In this document: positions 38,883 through 50,348 of the stretch, piece after piece
Layout: each line of letters begins with the position of its first letter
Position numbering within the stretch: position 1 is the first letter of the stretch
DNA from: Caprimulgus europaeus
Lineage: Eukaryota; Chordata; Aves; Caprimulgiformes; Caprimulgidae
Reading direction: 5' to 3'
Length of the DNA: 64,000 nt
NCBI GenBank assembly: GCA_907165065.1
Contig: OU015528.1
Location: forward strand, 71,467,474-71,531,473
Translations under genes and position numbers: made by a program
The notes under the pieces: model-generated
Told to the model about the DNA's origin: nothing
The model's database searches: none
The model's input: only the letters and a program-made list of their open reading frames with translations

Positions 38883-41800
38883 TAAAAGTACATTTGTGAA
38901 AGCCACTTACAGTCATCCTGCACATTATTTGACGTTGTAGTATTTTGAAAAGGAAAGCAATTCTTCCTTACAATTCCATACTTATATAAAATTGTGCTTG
39001 TTCCTAATCTGCGGGAACATTTCTCAATGCCTTCCAGCACATTAAGAAGTTCTTTTTTACATGACCACTTGCTCAGTGGGGCAAGGACAATGAAGTGGTG
39101 TCAGAGCTCATCATTTAAAAGGAAGACAAATGACCACATCTGATATCACGCATGGTTTCTTTGTGATAACTTACTATTCCCCTCTGTATAGCCTAATATG
39201 ATCATGTATTCCATTTTATTTTATATAAGTTTTGCTATCAGGTCTTGACAGTGATGACTCATTCCGTTGTGATGAAACCTGTATGCGTTTAATCAGAAAT
39301 TATTTTATGTGGATTCATCCTTGCACTCATTTAAATGATACAGGATTGATACTCATTTTGCTGAAATTACACTGGTGCAAAGAAGGATGAAATTGGGTAC
39401 CTAATCATTTCCAAAGACATTTAGAGCGTATCCTGAGACATACTCTTAGTCATACAACAAACCAATTAATCCTTCATGTATTTCTAATCAGCCAAAAGTG
39501 ACTATAAGGACCAGATTCTGCTTTCAGTTACTGCAAAGCTTTTCCCCATGTGTATAATCTCCTTAAGGCGTGTTCCTGCACGTACTGGTGATCCTCTCCC
39601 AGCTTATGTATCTACGCACATAATCTAAAATATATTCAAAACAGATAAAAATCTAATCCAAGAAGATACTAAGGCAAGAAAAGTCGTTTGGTAAATACCG
39701 AAAAAAAATTGGTAAGGACTACACTTCTGTTGTTACTGTTTGTGGCAAGCCAAAATAATTGCAATGAAGACTATGTTAATCCTGCTTGAAATCTTAACAG
39801 CCTTGGTGATTATCCAGTAATTAGTGATTGCTAATGATCATTTTAGGCATGCTACTAGTCCATAGATGGAAATACACTGACATCAGGTCACCTAAATAGC
39901 ACTAAGCATGTACTTTCATGACCATCTTTCTTACAGAAGCGGGACAATTTGCAATATGCAACACATTTATTCAAGCAGGATGAAAATTGGGGTGTCATTC
40001 CCATTTTAGAAATGGGAACAGAAGGAGTAAAACCAGCAGGAGCCAGTGCTGCAAAAGAAGCAGGTAGCAGATCAGGTTAATGAACTTGTGTCACAAGCCC
40101 TTGGCTAGTATTGTCCCCATCTACTGACTCTGTTTTAATTAAAAAGTACCAAATATTCACAGTACTAATTTCAGATAAACTGGGCATCTACAGTGCCAAC
40201 TGATTTCAACAGTGAGAACAACGATTCACAACGTGGCAAAGGAGTGCAACTAGCACGTCGCGTTGGCATGAGTCAGATATGCTGGCTTCTTTTCACGATA
40301 CTGTCTGCAGATTTTTGCTGACTCCTGCTAGTTTCTAAAAATGCTGTTAAGCTTATGTTTTACAATCTGTGTACATCCAAGAAACACAGATTAACTTCTT
40401 CTAACTCCTCAGATCCCAAGTTAACAAAAGAAGCAGATATGATGGTACCTTTTCTACAAAGATTTTATTAAAAACCAACCAAACAAAAAACCCCAAACTT
40501 TGAGAACCAGGTAAACCAGAGCTATTATCTATCCAGGAAATGTTTGGTCATGCAAGTTCCTGAGATAAAGTGGGAATATAGCAAACACACATCTTAATAA
40601 ACAAGGCTTAACAGCTCAACAACACATTTCAACTACAGAGGGCTTCAGAGGCATTAGCTAACAAATTAATCTTGACAATAAACCCTTGCCTGTCTAAATC
40701 ATAAGATATTGAAGTTTCCTATTTTACTGAGAGAAATTAGTGTGGAAAGCTGAGGTACAAAATTTGATGCAAAGCAGGTAAAGGGAGGCAGATAATAATA
40801 GAGACATATAATGATAAAGAGCTCAGTCAAAATACACACAATTCAGGATGTACACCACAGAAAACAAAATTAGAATATTTCTATTAAATAAAAGTAAATA
40901 AAAAAGTCTATTATCTTTTCAATTTCTATTTTTTTATTCTCTTTTTCAAAATTGGTGCCACTCAATTAATTTATGACTGAAGTTTCAGATCAAGAAATAC
41001 TTGTTGCATTAGGATATACACACACAGCTGCATCCATCCTAACAAATCGTAACTTTCCACAGAAGATGACAGTGCAAGAAAGCTCACTGCTCACTTCACT
41101 CAATTTCCATTTTCTCTTGCCACACATTCCTGCATTTATGTTTCTCCACTTTAACCTGTCTTTGGAAAAAAAATCTAATTGACTTATTACATCCATAGGT
41201 AAAAGGAATAAAATTACAAATGAAGCTAACAGAAAATATGGGCATTCATTAATTTCTGCAGGCAGTATTCTAAATACTTACTGAAGAATGGTGTACTAGG
41301 TATTATATTTTATTCTAATTGAATCTACTAAAAGAAATCAGCCATATACTGCAAAAAAGCAACATTTGCATTAACATCTGCATGTGAAACCACCCCATTT
41401 CTGGATTAAACTCACAAAATAGAGTATCAGCATATCTCATAGGGCAGAGTGCTTCCCAAATAGAGAGTATTGCTTCCATGTATAGGGCTGTATTTAAGTT
41501 CCACAAAACCTCTACCAAATTACTATTCCAATCCACACTAGGGGAAAATGATAACTGAGGGTTCATTCAGTCATTTGCAAAATAAACCATTTTTCCCACT
41601 AATGCACATCAGAATATCATAAATCAAAACTTGCCTTTTAATGGACTGTTGAACTTATCCCTCAACATTTTGACTAGTCTAATGGGATATTGGATCTACT
41701 TGTGCTGGAGTCAGTTATTCACCTGTAAGAGAGGGGGAAGGAATAGTGGAAACCCTAATACTGTAATTCATCCTTCTAACCATCTGTCCTTCATTACTCT

Positions 41801-44800
41801 CCTCCTTCCTGTGGTATTGATAAACGCGATTCTTCCAGCTCAAGAGTGCAAAATGTTTCACTTAATCTGTGACAGAACAGCCCCTGTGACTCAGTTTCTT
41901 CCTATGGAAAAGGTTTGAATTTCTGATCAAGAGTCAATACAAGCCAAGTGTGGCAAATTTCTACTTCCCTTTTACCGGTCTGTTTAAGACTATCATAGTG
42001 CAGAAAGAAAAATGCAGCACAACATTAAAAGTGAGAGAAATGACATGCCTTGATTTAGACCTTAGTTATGCCACCCTTACCCAGAGAACTTACCTAACTT
42101 TTTTTTATGCCTACTTGTGAGAAGATTTAGTCCATGCTTACCAAAATATAACAAAAATCCCAGGAAAGACAAGGGAGGGAGAGATATCGCTTGAGAACAT
42201 TTTAAGTTTTTAGACCAGCCTAGTGGGAAGCTGCACAGAGGAACAGGAGTACTTGAGTTACAAAGTTGTTTAGACAAACCAAGTTTAGCTTTTCTCCTTT
42301 AATAAAAATTAACATAATTTATCATCTGATTGCTACAAAAACTAGACTGTGGACTCAGCAACTCCTTCGTGTTCTCATTTACTTCACAAATCAGGTCAAA
42401 AGTGAATTATAACGGGTAAATTTGAGAGTTTGCTCATAGACTTCAAGTGAAGGTTTATATGCACGAGGGCTGAAAAAAGGACCACCGATCCAATATATAT
42501 GTCCATGTTAAAGGTAACGATTGCTGTGCAAAAAATTACTCTTAGCCCATATGATCCACAGGACACATTCCTTGAAAAAAAATCCTCTTCCTTTTGCATT
42601 CCTGTCTCAACATTCATGGCTCTGGGGAAACATAGGAAATTTCAAAAATGAAAAATGCTCAAATCTCTATGTAGAAAATCTGTTATAAAGTCAGGCTATA
42701 GTTCTTGTCCTGACCAACTCTTAAACGAGATGGAGTGAGAATGTAATTTAAAAGAGGGTGAGAAATCCAATAAAACATTTTTTATAATAGTCAGCAATAT
42801 TATAACTTCATATTCATATTCCATGGGTGTTTCAGGCCTGCCTCAGATTAAAAAAAAAAAAAGTCTGATTTTGAATTACTGTAATTAACTGCAAAAGCTT
42901 GCTGATTTGTTGATGCAATATAATGTCAATCTTTTTCATAAAGTTGTTAGGATCTTTGTAAATAAATAGCAAAAATTATACAAGGAACAGAAATTTGTCT
43001 TTTTGTCATCAGTTTGCCGTTGGTGCACAGAGAAAGGTGGTGTAAGGGAAGGACATAAGCTAAAAACCTCGGTCCTTTCCCTGACATCCATTAGTGTAAC
43101 ATTACCAAACTGTGAGCCATATTCTTGTCACAATGTGCTTGTGAAAAAGGGAGTATATTTTAATTTTCACCCTGAAAACTCATTAAGTCTGGAAGGAAGG
43201 AAGGTGTGAAACATTGAGTTTGCTTAGAATCAGAGTAGGTAAAAAAATAGTTTGGAAAGCAGTGGAAAAGGAAAAGACAAATCCCTCTTGAGCTGAATAG
43301 CTGCAGGCATACACCATTAATTTTTAGCTATTAAAAAATGTTGAACCATATTCTGAAAATCTTCACTCTTAAACTGATTTTTTTAATGAGAATATCAACA
43401 GAACTTTTTAATTTCAGCAACATAGTCTGATCCTAAATTGGGAATATTCAACCCATGACCATCACTGAAGTATAAATTCACATGGGAATAATTTTAGTGT
43501 TACATATTTGTACCTTAAACGTGAACCACTCCTGCATCACTACTGTGTACATTACACCATACTGCTTGACATGAAAATCATATTCTGCAAACAATATTGA
43601 TTACAGTTCTTTGTTATTATTGGAAATCAGGAGGGAAAGAAGAATCACAACACTGTAACAGCAATGACCAATTTGCTAGAGTACGCAATGGCATAACTGA
43701 TGTAAAGCCCAGCTCTTGTTCTGACCCTACAGAACAGAGCATTGTGCAATATATGTTTGAGAAAAGTAGAGTGGGATCAGGCTATTTAATAGATGCAACA
43801 AAAGAAAGAAATCAGAGCTGTAATCTTGAATGCAAATAATTAAAGTATTCATTGATACCTGTCTTGAAACAGCTGCAGATGGAATGAAAAAGCTAATGCG
43901 GGAACGGGCAAAGAGTGACCTAAGACACAACACACAGGCGCTGTGCAGGGGTGGGGGCAGAAATGCAGTTATTATTTTGTACTTAAGTTCTATGTACTTT
44001 CAAGGTACTAGATATGTTTTACCTGGATACTGAGGACGCTGGGCTGTCACTCCTTCTTTCAAGAAGTCTGATTCAGCAATAATAAAAGTCATAAATAAAG
44101 GATGGCATCTGGCTTTACCAAATCATAGCTAGGGTCTAACAATTTTATTCCAGTGTTATGTTCTGGTAAATCTTTTCTTCGGTTAAAGAAGATATTTTAA
44201 CAAGGCACTAGAAAACAACATTTTCTGTAATCCATAATATCAGCTTTTGTCACTAAGGTCCTTATATGTGCTCTAAGCACAACATGCATCCCAAGCATAC
44301 CAGGATCAAAAGCTCCTGTATTGCTGCAAAGAACAGAACAGTCTGGGGCCCAATTCTGCTTCTACTACGTTCAACAGCGGAGAGGAATGAGTCATTCTTC
44401 TCTCAAACTACTAAAATGCTCCTAAACTGCAACCTCTGTCTTGCAGAGCTTTAAGTCAAACATTGGTCTAGAAGATAATACTACTTTGGGTGAAGGGTTC
44501 TCGCAGAAGGGAAGAAAGAATAAAAGCATAAGCAAGTCAGACCACAGTTATCAGTGGGCAACTATAGTCTGTTTTGTTTCTTTGTTACAAAAGATTAAAG
44601 TAATAATAATTTGACCATGTTTCCATCAATTTAAAATGCTCTGCTAGATAAATATTTTTAAGATCTGTACAACAGGCCTTCTATTTAACAATGAATACAT
44701 TTCAGACTAATGTGCTGCCAAGCTCCAGCTCTCTTTCTAGCAGCTGAATTCTTGGATAAAATAATTTTGCAGGGTATGAGCAATGCAGTTCTGAAAATAG

Positions 44801-45840
44801 CATCACTGCAAAATGAAAGATGGCAAGAACCTCTACAATGCTGATTTATTTCAATGAAATTTCGTTTCCTATGATCAGTATCTATTTTGATGTTTTCAGC
44901 TGAATTTCCATGCTTAATAAAATGTAAACCTATAGAATATGTTAATTTGGAGGCACCAGCATAAATGTCTAAGAGGGAAACAAAAGAGGAAAAAAAAATA
45001 CCCATTCACAATTTACATCATATGTGAAACAAAAATGCTTTGTGAGTTCAAATAATTTGCATTTATCACCACCACATGTATAGAGACACTCACAAAAAGA
45101 AACCAACACCAATCAACAAGCTGTTTCGCACTTATCTTTAAGTATGTTTCTACTAAAAGAATGGAACTGCAGTGATATATTCTAAAATACCGGTGGGTTT
45201 ATTCATCTTGTAATGCTCAGCATTCAGACATGTGCTGCTGAGAAAACACTAAGAGGTGATATTGCACTTCCCCGATTCTAAGTAGATTACATCTTTTGGC
45301 TTTCCTTCCAATTCACTGGTACAAAGGCACACTTCAGCGGATTATTTTTTTCCTAATAATGAAGTTTTTTAAATAGATTGGAAAATACAATTTTCAAATG
45401 AGAAGAAGCCTGATGTTTTACAATCCATTAATGCAACTGTCTTTTCTAATTCACATCAGCAATAAAATTGGCACTTTTCTATCACAAATTTTATGCTAAA
45501 AATTAGATTATATATATACAAGGAGTGCCAAAATCCCTAACTCTGATAGTAGAAACAGATGAAAAGAACACATCATAAATATCTTCTATTTACATTCAGT
45601 CACTGATTTTCTATAGGAAGCGACGTTGTGTACTAAGCCCAGCTACCTTCTCAGCAAGACCTACACTTGTTAGGTCCACGTGCAGAAACCAAAAATACAA
45701 ACGTCCCAGTTGTGCAAACCCTAATTCATATGACTCATGTAGACTTCCCTGAGTTTGTCCTAATGACACTGAAACAGTAAGGATGATTCATGCAAATAGA
45801 GAATGGGAATACACAACTTCTTTTTCTAAAAATTTCCTGC

Positions 45841-45880
45841 CTACATACATATATACATGTACATGTTCATATATATATTA
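45841..45880. repeat. TA/CA-rich alternating tract
   Basis: CATACATATATACATGTACA followed by TGTTCATATATATATTA. Alternating purine-pyrimidine sequence. Confidence 0.8.
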
Positions 45881-48350
45881 TTTTTGTCCTCTGCAAAATA
45901 TTTTTATTTTATTTATTTTATCCTCAGATGTTTTACACCAAATTATCTAAGTAGTACATCTATCGTGAATATACTGTATAATTTAATTTCTACCTACAGA
46001 ACAGGTGACTGAGGAGGAAAAAAGGACAAAAGATAAAGGAAAGAGAGAAAATGAGTGGGGGAGGAAAATTAGAGAAAATAAAATAAAACCAGACATTAAG
46101 CTATATCCAAATTATGTAATTACAGAAACAGTAACATTGATATTGAAAGGCTTCATCTGTAGTTTTATCAAAATTAAAATATGTTTTGTTTTGTTGGTTG
46201 CTTTTTCTTTTTTAATCGCTACCAACAGGTTTATCATCAGAAAGCAGTATGTACATCTTTATATCGTATATTACTCACTATCAGAGAAATATCAATACTG
46301 CTAAGACATACTGTGTCAAAAGTGCTCTTGAGCATTACAACATATTTTTAAATTCAAGACTATCTGTTTTAATGCAGTGTAGATAAAAGAACAGAAAGCG
46401 AGTCCTACGCTATCTTTATGAGGAAACATACAAACTACATTTATTTAACAGTATTTTTCCCTCAAGTCTGTATAGATGTGGACAATAAATAAATATATAT
46501 GGCTCCAAAGAAAGAAGTGCTTTGCATACTGCGTTAGCAGTAGTGTGGTTATAGTGACAGGAGTACTACATACAACAATGTTCTCATATAAGTGCAAAAT
46601 ACCTGCTGTGCTGCGTGTATAATTCAAGTATTTGGAGTTACTATATTAAAAGTAAGAGCACAACATGCTTTACAAACATATAGTAGATCTTTAATACACA
46701 ATACGATTAAAATGATACATTTTAATGAAACCTAATATGTATCGATCAGTAGCTAAGCCTTATAGCTAAAAATCAAGACATAATTACCGCTATAGTTAAA
46801 TAGTTCATTAAAGAAAACTCTTCAATATTTGCAGTGAAATATTCCAACACAGGAAGCAACAAATGCAATTATACCACCTGCTCAGATTTTCAATGAAAAA
46901 TTAAGGTCATTTAATACAGCACACTCCTTCATCTGAAATTCTCTATACATTGCTGGGTAAATATATCAGAGCTTTTTTTCTTTGTGAGAGAAATAAAAAT
47001 CAAATTACTGAGATTCTATAAAACAGGCATTGCTTAAACCTTCAGCATTTTTTGCTAAAGATGTTTCATACTTGTGTACTACTGTATTGGTGATAAGGAC
47101 TTCAGAATGTTGTAGTAAAAGCACATGTTAAATTATTTACTGATGCAGAAGAAACAGATGACTGGAGGAAAAGTGACTGTAAAATAATGAGTTGTTGATG
47201 AAATCATGAACTATATAGCCCTGAATATGCACATTTTTCATACAACAGCTGGGAAATACTGCTTCCTCAGAAACTTTTTAACTAAAAGAAAAAGAGACTG
47301 AAAATAATGGGAAGAAAGCAGGTAGCTAAGAACATAGTATCAGCAAATCTTCAGTTCTTCAATTATTAATACTATTTCTTTCCTTTATCCTCCTGTGTTT
47401 TTTCCCTATTTTTAATATTCTTAAAATATAAAATCTTTCACATTAAAGGCATTTGTTTCACTTCTCTTTTCTTCATCCCCATTTGTAATCTATAGTGCGA
47501 AGCAAAACACCGCTATCAAGTCTTAAAAAATACTCCAAAAATTGTTTTCTATTTCACCTGTTCCATAGTTACTTTTTGCAAAGCAGCTCTCCCTGCATCA
47601 ACCTGTTGTACTGTAGTCTAAATGAACCAAGCCTTGTTTGCACTTTGATTTAATTTCAAAGGGGAAACATACTAGGCACTATAGATTGTTTCTACAATAT
47701 TTCAATGGAATAACAATGAGAAAAAAAGAAAGCTAACTGCAAGTAGATTGTGTAGAACATGGAAATGCTATTGACTAACATATTCTGAATTACTTAATCA
47801 TAGGTACAGTTATAATTAAAGTTATATTATATATTATGTCTCCCTCTTGACAATTTCTATTATCATGACAGGTAGTAAAGGTAAATTCTGAAGGGAAATA
47901 GCAAACATGGGCAGAGGGCCAAAAATAATTTTCAGGAAATAATCTTGTTACACTAAAAAGTGATCTAGACTTCTATTTGAAATTATGCCATATTATTTTC
48001 ATACCGTATCCTTTTAATTTCATAAGGTTCCATATTTGTTTATCTTTTAAAACTAGAAAAATCTATGTAGACAATAAATTGTAATTAGTTGTGTATAACC
48101 TTATCAGTTCGATAAGAAACAGAAAGCACAGTACAGGAGCTCAAACACAAGAAAAGCACTGACTTAAAAAGCCCTGGCTTTGCATTTTGTCACTCTTAAC
48201 TTCAACAAGGCACATCTTTATAAACTGCAACATGACAATATTTTAAAAGATTATTTTTCCTTCAATGAAAGGCAATATTTATTCAACTTAGAAGACAGTA
48301 AGTGGTTATTTTACACTTATCTTTGTATTTTTTTTTTTTTCCTTTAACAG

Positions 48351-48631
48351 TGCGAGCATCCCTTTGAGTCTTTCATAATGGAACCGATACTCAGAACTGA
48401 ATCCAATTATAACAACCCACCAGCAGCACTAATTGGTGAAAATACATTGCTGGTAATTGCTGTAAACCCATCCTTCTGCGCAGGGCGAACGAGGGCAATA
48501 AATCCTACCCAGCGTTAAACAATAGGGAAGACTACCATTAGCACTGTTTTTCTTATGTAAAATGCATTAAAGTGAGTCATCCATTTAAAAAGTTACCTAC
48601 TGGTAGCTTTAACCCAGATTCAGGGACTAAG
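48351..48631 (+). other. Candidate exon antisense to CACNA2D1 (or conserved noncoding block)
   Basis: On the plus strand a run of T followed by CCTTTAACAG ends at 48350, a textbook 3' splice site. An AAG/GTAAGT donor follows at 48632, giving a 281-base candidate exon. The first frame is open from 48351 for 55 codons to a TAA at 48516, with an ATG at 48378. Its residues match no family I know. The block also carries paired homeodomain-type sites (CCAATTA at 48403, TAATTGG at 48430). It may be an exon of an antisense lncRNA, or an enhancer whose flanks resemble splice sites by chance. Confidence 0.35.
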
Positions 48632-48650
48632 GTAAGTGCTTCCAAAAGGG

Positions 48651-48666
48651 AAAAAAAAAAAAAAAA
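48651..48666. repeat. Poly-A tract, 16 bases
   Basis: A pure A run 19 bases after the candidate antisense exon donor. Confidence 0.85.
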
Positions 48667-49385
48667 GGTGAGGAAGAAAAAGGAAGAAAACGCAGTCATT
48701 AGTCCGTAGTGGTTTGGTTAGCTGTTTTTGTTTTGTTTTTTTTCAATCTGTAGGCGAATCTCAAATATGATGTATTGGCTTTTTTCGCCTTTATTTATTA
48801 CATGTTTTCATTACGTGATCTTTGCACTGCTTGGGCAACACTTTCACGCCAGTAAGCATGCAGTGCTTTCAAGATTTCTATCTTACGGCCAGGCAAAACA
48901 CAGCGCTGCCTGCACCCACAGCATCCACCGGCTCTCGCAAAGGTGATTTTTGAGAAGTAACAATTTGCAAGGCCCAGGTTGAAGAAAACAGTTGTGTAGT
49001 TGTGTGGCTCTCAGCTCGCTGGAACCTGCCGGGGAGGTCACAAGGGTGCGCACACCCCCCACCCCACCGAGAGCCAGGGACAGAAACCAAACCCTGCGAC
49101 TGTCCCCGTGCCCGTGGTGAGCGCTGGGACACGGGCAGGTAGGAGCGAGCTTAAGCACAGGCTCAAAACTCAGAGCAACCCTCGCCTGCCTGGTTCACAC
49201 GCCTGCAGCAGAAAGGCAAAAACCCCCTGTCTTTTGCGTGAATTTCAATGAAATTTACAAAGTTTTATTTTTATTTTTTTAGTAGTGTTAAAACTCCAGC
49301 CAGGCTGAAATAACCTTTGTGGGAGGAGGAGGCGGGCTCTGTGTAACTCGAAACTTTCCTCTCGGCAGGGCTGAGCTGCCGGGGG

Positions 49386-49393
49386 TATATTTA
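49386..49393 (+). promoter_or_regulatory. TATA-like box in GC-rich context, plus strand
   Basis: TATATTTA is flanked by CCGGGGG on the left and GAGCCGGG on the right, within the CpG island and 280 bases inside intron 1. It would direct plus-strand (antisense) transcription from about 49415 through exon 1. Only the motif and context support it. Confidence 0.25.
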
Positions 49394-49666
49394 GAGCCGG
49401 GATCTGTTCTGGGGCGGGCGGTGAGGTAAAGCCCTCACCTCAAACGTACCGCGGCCGGGCGTGCCCGGGGCAACCTCCCCTCCTCCCAGCCACCGCCCCG
49501 GAGGGACCCGCCGCTACTGTCACTCTTTCTTTCCCAAGCAAAAGCAGCCCAAATCCTGCAATTTGATCTCACTGCCACTTTCCGCCCGGACTGACTTTAT
49601 TTCCCTTTGTATTTTGGCCCCGGCACAGGGCTGTGCCCCCTCCCCGGACCCGTGGACCCCGCGGGG

Positions 49667-49672
49667 ACTTAC
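49667..49672 (-). other. CACNA2D1: 5' splice site of CACNA2D1 intron 1
   Basis: The minus strand reads CCACCAC then GTAAGTC, a full-consensus intron side directly after codon 31 plus two bases. The phase matches the mammalian exon 1/2 junction, where a split Thr codon precedes Ile-Lys-Ser-Trp. This fixes the exon end. Confidence 0.93.
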
Positions 49673-49767
49673 GTGGTGGCAGAAGGGAAAGGTCCCTCCG
49701 AGGAGTGGTTCATCACCAGGGACTGGAAAAGTGTCAGGCTAAAGACGAGCAGCCAGCCAGCAGCCAT
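49673..49767 (-). CDS. CACNA2D1: CACNA2D1 coding exon 1 (calcium channel alpha2delta-1, signal peptide)
   Basis: The minus strand reads ATG from 49767 and gives 31 codons plus two bases, ending at a GTAAGT donor. The protein starts MAAGWLLVFSLTLFQSL and ends with SSEGPFPSAT. This matches the alpha2delta-1 N-terminus of mammals as I remember it (MAAGCLLALTLTLFQSL, SSEEPFPSAV), with the same length and the same phase-2 exon end. Residues 5-19 are a hydrophobic signal-peptide core; in mammals cleavage falls near residue 24. The start context has A at -3 and G at +4. The full protein is an extracellular, GPI-linked auxiliary subunit of CaV1/CaV2 channels that raises surface expression and binds gabapentinoids; none of those domains is in the window because later exons lie to the left. 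The identification rests on sequence recall, not on a search. I am very confident of the gene, less so that no other first exon exists. Confidence 0.95.
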
Positions 49768-49773
49768 CTTCCT

Positions 49774-49788
49774 GATCGAAGATCGATC
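49774..49788 (-). promoter_or_regulatory. Hairpin 6 bases upstream of the start codon
   Basis: On the minus strand GATCGA, a three-base loop and TCGATC form a perfect 6-bp stem. The stem ends six bases before the ATG. A small stem here may slow or position scanning ribosomes. I recall the human leader having a comparable CTTCG/CGAAG inverted repeat at the same place, which needs checking. Confidence 0.45.
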
Positions 49789-50036
49789 CCCCTTCCCCAA
49801 GTCGGCGAGACGGCGATAATAATAAATTCAATTATTGTGTTTGGGGTGGTGGGGGGGGGCTGTTGTTTTTTAAAGCCTCCTCCGCTCCCCCCACCCGCCC
49901 CCTCGCAGCCCAGAGATGTGCGGAGAAGCGGGAGCACGGCCGAGGGAGGGAAGGAGGAGGAGAAACGATGGAGATCTGTGTGGGTGGAGAGGGGGAAGAG
50001 GAGAAATAGAGAGAGAGAAAGAGACTCTACTCTCTG

Positions 50037-50078
50037 CTACTCCAGCAGCAGCTCCAGCTTCATCTGATCCGCCGCCAT
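50037..50078 (-). other. Upstream ORF in CACNA2D1 leader, 13 codons
   Basis: The minus strand has ATG at 50078-50076, then MAADQMKLELLLE and a TAG at 50039-50037. It starts about 310 bases before the main ATG and terminates well before it, so it does not overlap the coding sequence. Start context is weak at -3 (T) but has G at +4. A second in-frame ATG follows four codons later. Short leader uORFs usually lower initiation at the main start; that role is inference. Confidence 0.5.
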
Positions 50079-50111
50079 CAAGGCTACTTTTGTACCAGCT
50101 CTCCGCTCACT

Positions 50112-50134
50112 CTGTGTGTGTGCGTGTGCCTGTG
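50112..50134. repeat. Short (GT)n tract in CACNA2D1 leader
   Basis: CTGTGTGTGTGCGTGTGCCT on the plus strand, so the leader RNA would contain a CA-rich run. Confidence 0.8.
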
Positions 50135-50282
50135 CCCTCCCCTCCCCTGATTTATTCCTCCGATTGCAGAGCAGAAAGAGGAGGAGGAGAGCGGCAGGCG
50201 GGGTGAGGGCTCCTGGGGGGAGAGGAGGAAAGAAGGGGAGAGAGTTGGAGCCGGTCAGACCGCTGCCGGCAGCGTGAAAGTC

Positions 50283-50303
50283 GGGGCGGGGGCGGGCCGC
50301 GGG
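50283..50303 (+). promoter_or_regulatory. GC boxes with G-quadruplex potential
   Basis: Four G tracts with loops of 1, 1 and 4 bases (GGGG C GGGGG C GGG CCGC GGG) on the template strand for CACNA2D1. It also holds Sp1-type and EGR1-type sites. Confidence 0.65.
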
Positions 50304-50348
50304 CCCTGAGGCGGCCGCGCTCCTTACAAGGCAGCCGAGGGGCTCCCC

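Larger units (their letters stand above)
37493..48350. other. Intronic unique sequence free of recognised mobile elements
   Basis: About 10.9 kb of AT-rich DNA left of the promoter region. I see only simple repeats: (CAAAA)n at 38.84 kb, TA/CA-rich at 45.84 kb and small A or T runs. Fragments near 39320-39400, 39510 and 44345 faintly resemble old amniote repeats. No ORF here shows a known domain. Confidence 0.5.
1..49672 (-). other. CACNA2D1: CACNA2D1 intron 1, 5' part (continues beyond the left edge)
   Basis: Everything left of the exon 1 donor is intron by position. I looked on the minus strand for exon 2, which in mammals encodes the IKSWVDKMQEDL segment after the split Thr codon, and did not find it, so intron 1 is longer than 49.6 kb here. 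Long first introns are known for this gene. The content is AT-rich unique DNA, CR1 pieces, solo LTRs and short simple repeats, listed separately. Confidence 0.85.
49768..50160 (-). other. CACNA2D1: CACNA2D1 5' untranslated region (right limit estimated)
   Basis: This stretch lies directly upstream of the start codon inside the CpG island. On the minus strand it holds, in order, a GT-type run, a short uORF beginning TTGATGGCGGCGGA, a long pyrimidine-rich stretch (CTCTC and TCCTCC runs near 49940-50040), a G-rich stretch (about 49887-49906) and a small hairpin just before ATG. I recall the human 5'UTR also having a CCTTGATGGCGGCGG stretch some way upstream of its start codon, which supports this being transcribed leader. 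The right end near 50160 is an estimate by analogy, not an observed start site. A pyrimidine tract followed by CACACAG near 49988 could act as a 3' splice site, so an intron in the leader cannot be excluded. Confidence 0.6.

Noticed and set aside
43930-43965. Possible REST/NRSE-like site (GGCGCTGT...GGTGGGGGC)
   Set aside because: Only one half resembles the consensus; the other half does not fit.
1-49672. Search for CACNA2D1 exon 2 (IKSWVDKMQEDL segment)
   Set aside because: No minus-strand stretch with this coding sequence and flanking splice sites was found by eye, so none is reported.
49461-50067. Plus-strand frames of 70-144 codons in the CpG island
   Set aside because: They overlap CACNA2D1 exon 1 on the other strand, are rich in Pro/Arg/Gly as expected from GC-rich DNA, and show no domain.
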